A stretch of 64,000 nucleotides of DNA from contig NZ_CP155618.1 in assembly GCF_031128465.2 (NCBI RefSeq), positions 1,435,501-1,499,500 of the forward strand, in the 5' to 3' direction. The notes beneath the pieces are model-generated. The model saw only the letters and a program-made list of their open reading frames with translations. It was not told the DNA's origin and made no database searches. This DNA is from Mariniflexile litorale (GTDB lineage Bacteria; Bacteroidota; Bacteroidia; Flavobacteriales; Flavobacteriaceae). The position numbers and the translations under genes were made by a program. Shown here piece after piece: positions 27,757 to 35,950 of this stretch (the stretch's first letter is position 1; the number at the start of each line of letters is the position of its first letter).

Positions 27757-28902
27757 TTAGTTAGTTATTGTTATAGTATTGTTATTTATTTTATATACAA
27801 AAGGTTGAACTTCACTTAAAGACTTCATAATGTTTTCTATACTTTCTATATTTACATTAAAAGACCCATTAAACTTTAAAGTGTTCAATAATTTATTATT
27901 GTTTATTATTTTAACATCATAACTACGTTCTAATTTTTTCACCATATCTATAAATGATGATTTTCTAAAAAGTAAATCTCCATTTATCCAACCCGTGTAT
28001 AAATCAGTATTTACTTTCTCTAAAACAATATCAGAATCTAAATTAGATTTGTTTAAAACACCTTTATAGCCTGGTGTTAAAACAGACTCATTATTAGGGT
28101 TTGAATCGTTAGATAAACTAACAGACCCTTCTACCAATACGGTACTTATTTCAACATCATTTTTGTATGAAGACACATTAAACTTTGTTCCTAAAACTTT
28201 CACATTCATATCGCTAGCATTTACTAAAAAAGGATGCAACGCATCTTTACTAACCTCAAAATAAGCCTCGCCTTCTAAAAACACTTCTCTTTGCATGCCT
28301 TTTAAAAATTTTACAGGATACTTTAAACTGGAACCTGAATTTAAGTACACCTTTGTCCCGTCTGATAATGTAATATTAAATGTTTTTCCGTTTGGAATTT
28401 TAAGTTGGTTATATGCCAATTTATCTACATTAGAATTTATACTGTAGTCTATTTTTGAGCCTTTTTGGGAACCTATTACTTGACCATTTTTAGATATAAT
28501 TTGACTTTCTCCGTTAGACGAAATTATTAGCACCTTACCATTATCCATAATAAGCTCAATAGAATCGGAAGCTATTTTATTTTCTGGCGCATCGTTTGCT
28601 GTTTTTTGATAAAAGAAAACAAGCCCAATAACACCTATAAAAACCGCTGCATATTTATACGCCTTTTTCCATAAAGGGGTTGTTGTATCATGTTGTTTCA
28701 ATTTCGCTTCAACTTCTCGCCAACTTTCTTCACTATTTAATGAATTGGCAAAAACTAATGCCTGCTTAACTAAGTCATTATTATAAATATTTTCAATCAG
28801 TTCCTTTTCTTCTAAGCTCAATTCTTCTAAATCGCTAGAATCAATATTTCCTGTACTATTTATCTTTTTTAAAATCTCGATTATATTAAAGTCAGCTTTC
28901 AT
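27757..28902 (-). CDS. FecR-family anti-sigma factor
   Basis: The 381-residue inner-membrane protein has a cytoplasmic N-terminal sigma-binding part (1-78) and one transmembrane helix (about 80-100, YKYAAVFIGVIGLVFFY). The periplasmic FecR domain follows (about 165-270, with LPNGKTFNITLSDGTKVYLN-type strands and REVFLEGEAYFEVSKD), then a C-terminal DUF4974 domain (about 310-380). It contacts the STN domain of the adjacent SusC and controls the divergently encoded ECF sigma factor. The 143-base gap to susC may carry the sigma-dependent promoter. Confidence 0.94.
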   Translation of the reverse strand: MKADFNIIEILKKINSTGNIDSSDLEELSLEEKELIENIYNNDLVKQALVFANSLNSEESWREVEAKLKQHDTTTPLWKKAYKYAAVFIGVIGLVFFYQKTANDAPENKIASDSIELIMDNGKVLIISSNGESQIISKNGQVIGSQKGSKIDYSINSNVDKLAYNQLKIPNGKTFNITLSDGTKVYLNSGSSLKYPVKFLKGMQREVFLEGEAYFEVSKDALHPFLVNASDMNVKVLGTKFNVSSYKNDVEISTVLVEGSVSLSNDSNPNNESVLTPGYKGVLNKSNLDSDIVLEKVNTDLYTGWINGDLLFRKSSFIDMVKKLERSYDVKIINNNKLLNTLKFNGSFNVNIESIENIMKSLSEVQPFVYKINNNTITITN

Positions 28903-29049
28903 AAAACAATATGTTTATTATAAAGGTTCTCATAATGTTAATTTAGGGTGACAATAATTTTGAAAAAAAATATTAAATACATTATTTATATGTGTATTTT
29001 TTATTATATATGCAAACCCTAACTACTTTTTTAACCTAATTATTAATTT

Positions 29050-29601
29050 ATGAAAATGTCTTATCAAAAAGATATAAATGAGTTTGAAACCCTATACAAA
29101 GAATACTTTGTGTTTTTGTCTTTAGTTTCTTTTCAAATAACGAAAGACATGGACGCTGCTAAAGATATAGCGCAAGATTTCTTTGTTTACTTATGGAATA
29201 AAAATGATGCCCTAATTTTTAATACCTCGTTTAGAGCCTATGCGAATAAAGCAGTTAAAAATTTAAGCCTAAAGCATATTGAAAAAACAAAAAAAAATGT
29301 TTTAGAAAAAGAGAACCTATCAATATCAGACTATGAAGAAGATCCTATAAACTTTGAAAAAGTTGATGATAGTAAAATTAGCAATGTTCTTAGTTTATTA
29401 AGTAAACTTCCTGAGGCAAGAAAGAAAATATTTATTTCTCATGTCATAGACGGTTTAAGCTACAATGATATTGCCAAAACTCAAAACATTTCTATAAATA
29501 CTGTAAAAACTCAAATGAAACGTGTTTATTCTTTTATACGAGGGGAGATGAGTAACACTTCATGGGTTTGGTTGTTTTTTATTGCTTTTATGAAAAAATA
29601 A
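29050..29601 (+). CDS. ECF RNA polymerase sigma factor, FecI/Bacteroidota type
   Basis: The 183-residue sigma-70-family ECF factor has region 2 (about residues 15-85, with AKDIAQDFFVYLWNKND as the core) and region 4 (about 115-170, SYNDIAKTQNISINTVKTQM as the helix-turn-helix). Its C-terminus is hydrophobic (SWVWLFFIAFMKK), as in many FecI-like factors of this phylum. It is divergent from the FecR-type anti-sigma gene and is expected to direct transcription of the susCD pair. An ATG at 29056 is an alternative start two codons later. Confidence 0.94.
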   Translation: MKMSYQKDINEFETLYKEYFVFLSLVSFQITKDMDAAKDIAQDFFVYLWNKNDALIFNTSFRAYANKAVKNLSLKHIEKTKKNVLEKENLSISDYEEDPINFEKVDDSKISNVLSLLSKLPEARKKIFISHVIDGLSYNDIAKTQNISINTVKTQMKRVYSFIRGEMSNTSWVWLFFIAFMKK

Positions 29602-29681
29602 ATTTTTTTAAATTAAAACTATTGTCTGCAAGTGTTTAATAATAGTCCGGAAATCATTTTTTTTGGTAAAGAAAAATGAGG

Positions 29682-29713
29682 CAAAAAAAAAGTGAGCCAC
29701 CACAGCTCACTTT
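29682..29713 (-). terminator. Rho-independent terminator with no upstream gene on its strand
   Basis: On the minus strand AAAGTGAGC and GCTCACTTT pair around a 7-base loop and are followed by nine Ts. Only the minus strand has the T-tract, and no minus-strand ORF precedes it. Confidence 0.82.
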
Positions 29714-29853
29714 ACCAACTAAACTAAATAAGACATTAAACTAACTATTAATGAATATTGTGACCTCTTTGTTATCAGAGTTATTTTATATAGTATCTAA
29801 CTTTTTTTATTTTTCTTGTTGAATTATTAACCCTTTGGTTTATACGCTTTCAA
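29682..29853 (-). ncRNA. Candidate small RNA of about 170 nt with its own promoter and terminator
   Basis: No ORF over a few codons exists on either strand here. On the minus strand a near-consensus promoter (29859-29889) is followed by potential hairpins and a strong Rho-independent terminator (29682-29713). Near the 5' end GTTGAA pairs with TTCAAC around a nested AACC/GGTT hairpin, and CTCT/AGAG forms a small middle hairpin. TTTAGTTTAGTTGG precedes the terminator and resembles the sequence just after the nearby susD stop. It could be a trans-acting regulator, a 6S-type RNA, or the relic 3' end of a lost gene. Inferred only from signals. Confidence 0.5.
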
Positions 29854-29858
29854 CGATA

Positions 29859-29889
29859 CAAAGATACGTTAGTATAAAGGCTATCAAAA
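29859..29889 (-). promoter_or_regulatory. Near-consensus promoter of the candidate small RNA
   Basis: On the minus strand TTTTG (29885-29889) and TATCTTTG (29859-29866) are 18 bases apart, matching the TTTG/TAnnTTTG housekeeping promoter. Confidence 0.62.
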
Positions 29890-30033
29890 CATCAAATTTG
29901 ACCACTTTATATGCTATATTAACTGTTAATTAAATGTTAAATGAATGTAAAGTTAAAATAACACACAATACAGTTAATCAAAGTTATGTTTGCAAAATAA
30001 TATATTGTAATTTTGCTCTAAATAAAATTTGTT

Positions 30034-30906
30034 ATGATTAATAAAAAACCAACTTTTAGAAAACTTACCCCAAGTTTCGGAAGTTCTATATTAGTTAAAC
30101 AACATGTAGAAACCATTGATAAAGACGGCGCATACTGGCATTTTCATCCAGAATTAGAGCTTATTTATATAAATAAAGGGCAGGGTAAAACACATATAGG
30201 AAATCATTTATCCTATTTTAATAATAGTCAATTAATACTTATTGGGTCTAATTTACCGCATAATGGTTTTACCGATAGACTAACCGCTAATGGAACAGAA
30301 ACTACGGTACAGTTTAAATCCAATTTTTTAGGTGATGATTTTCTCAATGTTCCAGAAATGGCTGCCATTGTATCATTGTTTGAAAGAGCCAAACAAGGCA
30401 TTCGATTTAAAGTTGAAACTAAAAAAGTTATAGGACCTAAAATTGATAAACTGTTAGAACATCAAGGCTTAAAACGTGTTTTAAAATTTTTAGATATTTT
30501 AAACTATTTGGCAACCACCGAAGATTATACATTGTTAAATGCCGATGGTTTTGCTTTTGAAGCGGAACCACAAGACAGTGGCAAAATTGATGTTATTTTT
30601 AAATATGTTAATAAAAATTTTCAAAACCACATTACTTTAGATGAAATAGCCGATGAGGTAAGTATGACAGTTCCAGCGTTTTGTAGGTATTTTAAAAAAG
30701 CAACAGGAAAAACATTTACGCAATTGGTAAATGAATATCGCGTGGTACATGCTACCAAACTACTTAACGAAAGCCAAAAAAGTATAGCCGATATTTGCTT
30801 TGAATGCGGATTTAACAATTTCTCGCATTTTAACAAGCAATTTAATGAGGTTACGGGTAAAAGTGCCTCAAATTATAGAAAAGAAATTAAGTTGATTATT
30901 CAGTAA
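30034..30906 (+). CDS. AraC-family transcriptional regulator with cupin domain
   Basis: The 290-residue regulator has an N-terminal cupin sensor domain (about 20-110, YWHFHPELELIYINKGQGKTHIG) and a C-terminal AraC double helix-turn-helix (about 190-288). The helices include TLDEIADEVSMTVPAFCRYF and IADICFECGFNNFSHFNKQF, with the family signature running to TGKSASNYRKE. Targets are unknown. It stands alone between the candidate RNA and a convergent HD-domain gene; a sugar or small-molecule inducer is the usual case for this architecture. Confidence 0.93.
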   Translation: MINKKPTFRKLTPSFGSSILVKQHVETIDKDGAYWHFHPELELIYINKGQGKTHIGNHLSYFNNSQLILIGSNLPHNGFTDRLTANGTETTVQFKSNFLGDDFLNVPEMAAIVSLFERAKQGIRFKVETKKVIGPKIDKLLEHQGLKRVLKFLDILNYLATTEDYTLLNADGFAFEAEPQDSGKIDVIFKYVNKNFQNHITLDEIADEVSMTVPAFCRYFKKATGKTFTQLVNEYRVVHATKLLNESQKSIADICFECGFNNFSHFNKQFNEVTGKSASNYRKEIKLIIQ

Positions 30907-30953
30907 CATATATTAAATTATACCTGGCGACAACAAAATTTTCCAAAGGGGAA

Positions 30954-31607
30954 TTATTTTCTACCCTCCCATTCAGCATAAAACTGCTCTAAAAACTGTT
31001 CCATATATTTGTGTCTTTCTAGAGCAATTTTTTTTCCTGTTGCTGTATTCATTTTATTTTTTAAAAGCAGCAATTTTTCATAAAAATGATTGATTGTTGG
31101 TGCATTTGATGATTTATATTCCTCTTTAGTCATTCTAAGATTTGGCTTTATTTCTGGATTATATAGGGCTCTATTTTTAAAACCACCATAATTAAAGCAT
31201 CTCGCTATACCAATGGCCCCAATAGCGTCCAATCTATCGGCGTCTTGAACAACATCTAGTTCTGCCGATTGGAACTTTTGAGCCTCGTTTCCACCCTTAA
31301 AAGAGATGTTTTCAATAATTTTTACAACATGCTCAATCACTTTTGAGTCTACATTTATGTTGAATAAAAACTGACGTGCTTTGTCAGGGCCAACAGTTTC
31401 GTCTCCGTTATGAAATTTACTATCAGCAATATCATGTAATAACGCACTAAGTGACACAGTAAAGACATCTACCTTTTCTTTTTTAGCGATGAGTAACGCA
31501 TTATTATACACCCTCAAGATGTGAAACCAATCGTGCCCACCTTCAGCGTTTATAAGTGTTTCTTTTACAAAATCGATGGTTTTATTTATTATTTCTTTTG
31601 AAGTCAT
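30954..31607 (-). CDS. HD-domain phosphohydrolase
   Basis: The 217-residue protein is of the YedJ-like HD superfamily. The metal-binding HD motifs are visible: GGHDWFHILRVYNNALLIA (His at about residue 20 and 24), ALLHDIADSKFH (the HD pair at about 53-54), and DVVQDADRLDAIGAIG with the final Asp at about 125. The family hydrolyses phosphate esters of nucleotides or similar; the substrate is not known. It starts 18 bases downstream of a terminator that ends the acyl-ACP desaturase transcript. Confidence 0.9.
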   Translation of the reverse strand: MTSKEIINKTIDFVKETLINAEGGHDWFHILRVYNNALLIAKKEKVDVFTVSLSALLHDIADSKFHNGDETVGPDKARQFLFNINVDSKVIEHVVKIIENISFKGGNEAQKFQSAELDVVQDADRLDAIGAIGIARCFNYGGFKNRALYNPEIKPNLRMTKEEYKSSNAPTINHFYEKLLLLKNKMNTATGKKIALERHKYMEQFLEQFYAEWEGRK

Positions 31608-31624
31608 ATGCGTATAAAAATAAA

Positions 31625-31652
31625 AAAATCCTTTCGGTTTAGAAAGGATTTT
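31625..31652 (-). terminator. Terminator of the acyl-ACP desaturase transcript
   Basis: AAAATCCTTTC and GAAAGGATTTT form a perfect 11-base stem with a six-base loop, followed on the minus strand by a T-rich tail. Confidence 0.82.
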
Positions 31653-31676
31653 AATTATGATATATAAATTGATATA

Positions 31677-32666
31677 CTATTTAATAAGAGCAGGCTCTAC
31701 CCATTTAAATTGAAATGAGTTTTGAGGTATTTTAATACGTTCAGATAAACGATACATTCTAGCAGGAAGTTTCATTAAATAGTCTCTGGCTTTCTCAGCT
31801 TCATCTGTAAGTCCTGTAATTTTATCTATTTCCCAGCGTTTAATTAATTTATCTAAAATATCAACATAATCAGTTGATGTGTAAACACCTATACGTTGCG
31901 CCGTATTAGAAAATTCTTCAAAAGCCGAACTAATTTGATTACCCGATTCTCTTAAAAAATGTGCTGGCATGGTTATTTTAAGCTTCATCATATCATGAAA
32001 AGCCATCATCATTTGGCTTGGGTCGACTTTAAAAATACGGTCTACAAATTCCGAATATGCATGGTGATGCCTCATTTCGTCTCCAGAAATAATTTGACAC
32101 ATTTTAGCTAACTGCTTATTACCACTTTTTTTAGCTATTTTGGCAACACGATTATGTGAAACATAAGTAGCTAGCTCTTGAAAACTGGTATAAACAAAGT
32201 TTTTATATGGGTCTCTATCCGTACCAATATCAAAACCGTCGGCAATTAAATATTGAGTTGTTTTTTCAATTTCTTTCATGTTTACACGACCAGAAAGGTA
32301 TAAATACTTATTAAGTACATCGCCATGACGATTTTCTTCACCAGTCCAGTGGCGTACCCATTTAGACCATCCATTGCGCTCTACCTGTCCAACACCTTCA
32401 ACATCCATTAACCACGATTCGTAAGTAGGTAAAGCTTCTTCGGTAATCATATCACCTACTAAAACTACCCAAAAATCATAAGGTAATTCTTTTGAAAGTT
32501 CTCTTATTTCACGTACTTCTTCAAAAAAAGTATCACTTTCAGAATTTGGTAAAAAATCTGTTGGTTGCCATATGCTGTCTATCGGAATTAAATACTTCTG
32601 TATTAAAGATTCAACGTCCTTTTCCAAAAACTGCATTACTTCGAGTCTTACATTCTTTAACGACAT
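31677..32666 (-). CDS. Acyl-ACP desaturase (soluble di-iron stearoyl-ACP desaturase type)
   Basis: The 329-residue soluble di-iron enzyme introduces a double bond into acyl-ACP. Both ligand motifs are seen: EENRHGDVL (about residues 110-118) and DEMRHHHAY (about 196-204), the paired ExxH pattern of the plant-type family. The length fits bacterial members. It follows the PlsC acyltransferase gene after 12 bases, so the pair forms a membrane-lipid operon. Positional specificity of the desaturation cannot be read from the sequence. Confidence 0.93.
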   Translation of the reverse strand: MSLKNVRLEVMQFLEKDVESLIQKYLIPIDSIWQPTDFLPNSESDTFFEEVREIRELSKELPYDFWVVLVGDMITEEALPTYESWLMDVEGVGQVERNGWSKWVRHWTGEENRHGDVLNKYLYLSGRVNMKEIEKTTQYLIADGFDIGTDRDPYKNFVYTSFQELATYVSHNRVAKIAKKSGNKQLAKMCQIISGDEMRHHHAYSEFVDRIFKVDPSQMMMAFHDMMKLKITMPAHFLRESGNQISSAFEEFSNTAQRIGVYTSTDYVDILDKLIKRWEIDKITGLTDEAEKARDYLMKLPARMYRLSERIKIPQNSFQFKWVEPALIK

Positions 32667-32678
32667 CTTTATAATTTT

Positions 32679-33416
32679 TTAATAATTTATATTGTTTTTA
32701 ATAGTAGTTTCAATACTATTAAGTAGTTCTTCTTTGTTTACAAAGGTACTAACTTTTAAAGGCTTATGCACGGTAAAAGTAATATGAGTGCCTAAACCCA
32801 TAGGGAATTTGCCGTATTTTAACATTTTCCATGAGTTGTTTATAGTAATGGGTACTACAACCGCCGAAGGTATTTTTTTAAATAGTATTTCTAACCCTTT
32901 GGTTTGAAAGGGTTTTGGTTCACCATTTTTACTTCTAGTCCCTTCGGGAAAAATTACTGCAGTTCTATTATTGGTTTCAATATATTCACCAAATTTCATA
33001 AGCGCAGGTAATGATTGTCGAGGATTTTTTCTATCAATTAAAGCAGCTCCACCGTGCCTCAAATTGTAAGAGACACTTGGAATACCTTTGCCTAATTCTA
33101 TTTTGCTAATAAATTTAGGGTGGTGTTTCCGCATATACCACGTTATGGGATAAATGTCGTGCAAACTTTGGTGGTTGGCAACAATTATTAAAGGTTGATT
33201 GGTATCTATGTTATATGTATTGGTAAATGTAAAACGTGTGCCTAATATATTAGCACAACGCATAAGGCAAAATTGCAAAGCATCAACGCTTTTTTTATGA
33301 GCCTGATAACCAAAAACATTAAAACAAAACCATTGAATAGGATGAAATATAATAAGTGTTAAAAAAAAAAATAAATAATAAATAACACTTAAAGGATATG
33401 ATATTAATTTTTGCAT
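32679..33416 (-). CDS. plsC: 1-acyl-sn-glycerol-3-phosphate acyltransferase, PlsC type
   Basis: The 245-residue membrane-associated acyltransferase makes phosphatidic acid from lysophosphatidic acid. The N-terminal membrane stretch (about residues 8-35) is followed by catalytic HX4D in NHQSLHDIYP (about 83-92) and by FPEGTRSKNG (about 158-167), the phosphate-binding motif. PSAVVVPITINNSW is the last conserved block. It is 12 bases upstream of the acyl-ACP desaturase and 26 bases downstream of a small lipoprotein gene on the same strand. Confidence 0.92.
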   Translation of the reverse strand: MQKLISYPLSVIYYLFFFLTLIIFHPIQWFCFNVFGYQAHKKSVDALQFCLMRCANILGTRFTFTNTYNIDTNQPLIIVANHQSLHDIYPITWYMRKHHPKFISKIELGKGIPSVSYNLRHGGAALIDRKNPRQSLPALMKFGEYIETNNRTAVIFPEGTRSKNGEPKPFQTKGLEILFKKIPSAVVVPITINNSWKMLKYGKFPMGLGTHITFTVHKPLKVSTFVNKEELLNSIETTIKNNINY

Positions 33417-33442
33417 ACCCCAAAAATAAACAAAAACAGGTT

Positions 33443-33832
33443 TTAATAAACAGCTACGCAGGTGTTATTTTCACAATTTACTTTAGTTGGAGGCATGAGA
33501 TACATACAATCTGAAGCAACACCCCATTTTTTATTAAAATCGGATTCTTTTTTATTGTAATTTAATACCATATTCTCTAGTTTTTCAATGTTTACAGAAG
33601 TAGAATAAACTAGATAACCCCAGGGACCACCACAAGGTTTGCTTCCTAAAGCAATAAATTTACAGGTGAAGGTTTCGTTACATATAGAAGTTGCCGCTAA
33701 ATCTTCAATCGCTTTTTTAGAAACACTTAAATCTTGTTGTTGACTTTCTTTTGTAGAAGCAGTATCATCTTCACATTGAAATGCCATAAAAATTAAACAG
33801 GTAGTAAGTAGAATTAAGTGTAGCTTTTTCAT
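33443..33832 (-). CDS. Small Cys-rich lipoprotein of unknown function
   Basis: The 129-residue protein has a lipoprotein signal (MKKLHLILLTTCLIFMAFQC, acylated Cys at about residue 20). The mature part has paired Cys residues in SICNETFTCKFIALGSKPCG and SDCMYLMPPTKVNCENNTCV, six in all, suggesting disulfides in the periplasm or at the surface. I do not recognise a named family. It lies upstream of plsC on the same strand (26-base gap) and downstream of a strong terminator. Confidence 0.75.
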   Translation of the reverse strand: MKKLHLILLTTCLIFMAFQCEDDTASTKESQQQDLSVSKKAIEDLAATSICNETFTCKFIALGSKPCGGPWGYLVYSTSVNIEKLENMVLNYNKKESDFNKKWGVASDCMYLMPPTKVNCENNTCVAVY

Positions 33833-33881
33833 GTTGTCATTTTTTTATTAGATACTATCTTCGGTAAAAGGTTGCGTTATA

Positions 33882-33920
33882 AAATAAAAAACCCACGATT
33901 ACATCATGGGTTTTTTATTT
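33882..33920. terminator. Strong bidirectional terminator
   Basis: A perfect 14-base stem (33882-33895 with 33907-33920) with ACCCA/TGGGT core and AT-rich ends. It lies between the bacilliredoxin and the small lipoprotein genes, ending the former's transcript. Confidence 0.85.
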
Positions 33921-33942
33921 ACTTCGTACTAGAGATCATCTT

Positions 33943-34353
33943 TTAGCAATACTCGTTATAAGCATCGGTAAGATTTTCTGCAATTAATTCCGCAGGTCTG
34001 CCTTCAATATGGTGACGCTCTAACATGTGAACCAATTCACCATCTTTAAATAAAGCCATACATGGAGAACTTGGAGGAAATGGCACCATATAACCTCGAG
34101 CTGCATCAACAGCTTCTTTATCAACACCTGCAAAAACCGTAACAATATGGTCTGGTCGTTTCGCATTTTGTAAACTCGTTCTAGCACCTGGGCGTGCATT
34201 CGCAGCTGCACAACCGCAAACCGAATTAACTACTACTAATGTAGTTCCTTCTTTTGCTAAAGCAGCATCAACAGCCTCGGCAGTATGTAATTCTTCAAAA
34301 CCAACTTTTGTTAAATCTTCTCGCATTGGTTTTACTAATTCTGCTGGATACAT
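33943..34353 (-). CDS. Bacilliredoxin, BrxA/BrxB (YphP/YqiW) family
   Basis: The 136-residue thioredoxin-fold protein reverses bacillithiol mixed disulfides on proteins. The signature CGCAAANARPG (about residues 52-62) holds the characteristic C-G-C active site, preceded by LVVVNSVC. The C-terminus has MLERHHIEGRPAEL, also family-typical. Bacteroidota are known to use bacillithiol, so the role fits. It is transcribed alone, ending at the terminator at 33882-33920. Confidence 0.93.
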   Translation of the reverse strand: MYPAELVKPMREDLTKVGFEELHTAEAVDAALAKEGTTLVVVNSVCGCAAANARPGARTSLQNAKRPDHIVTVFAGVDKEAVDAARGYMVPFPPSSPCMALFKDGELVHMLERHHIEGRPAELIAENLTDAYNEYC

Positions 34354-34421
34354 ATTTTTAAATTTTAATATTAGTATATATAATGTACAAAGTTAATCAA
34401 AAATCATGCAATAATTAATAT

Positions 34422-34523
34422 GGCGTTCCCTTATAACACTTATGGTGTCATAAGGTCAGGCTATCGCTACTCGCTTCCCAATAAAATTGGGAGAGCTCAA
34501 ACAGGACGCTCTATCCTTAACGC
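34422..34523. repeat. Structured intergenic element closed by GCGTT/AACGC
   Basis: GCGTT (34423-34427) and AACGC (34519-34523) close a region with two perfect internal hairpins: CTTATG/CATAAG (34439-34454) and TCCCAAT/ATTGGGA (34476-34492). I recall similar GGGCGTTCCC ... TCCTTAACGC elements scattered through flavobacterial genomes. No ORF is present. The rest of 34354-34710 shows nothing else recognisable. Confidence 0.6.
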
Positions 34524-34710
34524 AGTCCTCACCTATGGTGATTTTCAAAAACATACCATAATTTTTTTCCTTAATAATAAATTGAATAGGTTGTAACAAT
34601 TAGGTGCTAAGCACAACAAATATGAAAAGCATCTATATAACCACATTTCTTCTTTTAAAAGAATGAATTTATATGTAGGTTTGAAACTATTTTTAAAGCA
34701 AATAAAAAAC

Positions 34711-35445
34711 ATGAGTTTTTCAAAGTGGATTGGAGCAGCCTTGGGCTGGTCATTTGGAGGCCCTATTGGGGCTATATTAGGGTTAGCATTAGGTAGTGTT
34801 ATAGATGGCATGTCTAAAGAAACCGTTGTTTATACTGATGACGCACAACCAAGATCTCAAACTCAATCTGGCGATTTTGAAGTAAGTTTACTCATTTTAG
34901 CATCAATCGTTATAAAAGCCGATGGAAAACAAGACCAGCGTGAATTAGATTTTGTACGTCTACAGTTTGTAAATATGTATGGAAAGGAACGTGCAAATCA
35001 TGCTTTTAAGTTGTTTAAAGAGATAAATAAGCAACAACATATTTCAACGAGACAAGTCTGTTTACAAATTAGACAAATGATGCAACATGCATCGCGTTTA
35101 CAACTTATTCACTTTTTATTTGGCATTGCAAATGCAGATGGTATGGTAACCGAAGATGAAGTTTCTCAAATACACACAATTGCGGGTTATTTAGGGATAA
35201 GCCACAATGATTATGAGAGTATCAAAGCCATGTTTTATAAAAGTACAGATAGTGCTTACAAGATTTTAGAAATTGATAAAACGGCCACTACCGATGAAAT
35301 TAAAAAAGCCTACCGCACTATGGCTAAAAAATACCATCCAGATAAAGTTATTCATTTAGGCGCAGAACATCAAAAAGGTGCTGAGGAAAAGTTTAAGCAA
35401 GTTCAACACGCCTATGAACAGTTGCAAAAAGAGCGCGGATTTTAA
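34711..35445 (+). CDS. TerB-like domain plus C-terminal DnaJ domain protein (DjlA-like)
   Basis: The protein is 244 residues from the preferred ATG at 34711; an upstream ATG at 34663 would add 16 unrelated residues. It has an N-terminal glycine-rich hydrophobic segment (about 3-30, [17 protein letters not shown]) and a TerB-like helical domain (about 50-160, [20 protein letters not shown] and [11 protein letters not shown]). A C-terminal J domain (about 180-244) carries the HPD motif in KKYHPDKV. The plan is that of DjlA, a co-chaperone that stimulates DnaK at the membrane. It abuts the convergent small membrane protein. Confidence 0.88.
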   Translation: MSFSKWIGAALGWSFGGPIGAILGLALGSVIDGMSKETVVYTDDAQPRSQTQSGDFEVSLLILASIVIKADGKQDQRELDFVRLQFVNMYGKERANHAFKLFKEINKQQHISTRQVCLQIRQMMQHASRLQLIHFLFGIANADGMVTEDEVSQIHTIAGYLGISHNDYESIKAMFYKSTDSAYKILEIDKTATTDEIKKAYRTMAKKYHPDKVIHLGAEHQKGAEEKFKQVQHAYEQLQKERGF

Positions 35446-35619
35446 TTATTCAACATTAAAATAAATACTAGAAAATACAACCGCAGCAATTAATAATACT
35501 AATACAATAATAACAAACAAACTTGTCTTTTTTGTGATACCGTCTTTTTGGAAAATGTAGTTTTTTTTATTGTTTCCTGGCTCTTTTACAAGTTCAAAAT
35601 CTTCTTTTTCTTTTTGCAT
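35446..35619 (-). CDS. Small single-pass membrane protein of unknown function
   Basis: The protein is 57 residues from the preferred ATG at 35617-35619; a longer frame opens 12 codons upstream. It has a charged N-terminal part (MQKEKEDFELVKEPGNNKK) and one transmembrane helix (TSLFVIIVLVLLIAAVVFSS) near the C-terminus. No family is recognised. It is immediately adjacent to, and convergent with, the TerB-DnaJ gene (no gap). Confidence 0.6.
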   Translation of the reverse strand: MQKEKEDFELVKEPGNNKKNYIFQKDGITKKTSLFVIIVLVLLIAAVVFSSIYFNVE

Positions 35620-35950
35620 GACATTAGTTTTGTACAAAGATGAAACTCTTTTCATTCATGTATTTTATAACATTTTTTATATTTATTACAGTATTTTCAC
35701 TTTATTGTTCTCCATTAGAGTAAATCAAACAAAAAAGCAACTCAACTGTTATATACATTGTTTACTATTTTCAACATCTAATAGACATTTATGTAGTTTG
35801 AATCTGAAAATTTAAACCATAAACGGATAATATCATCCTTCTTTATAATTTGTAAAGGTCTTTTTAAAGCAGGTTTTTTTTGTTAGTTATTTAATTATCA
35901 AAATAAATAGAATCTCTTTAATTACATTTACTACCAAAATAGGATCAAAA
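35620..35950. other. AT-rich intergenic region
   Basis: About 330 bases between two divergent genes. No convincing ORF, RNA gene or repeat is visible. It presumably holds promoters for both neighbours. Confidence 0.4.
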
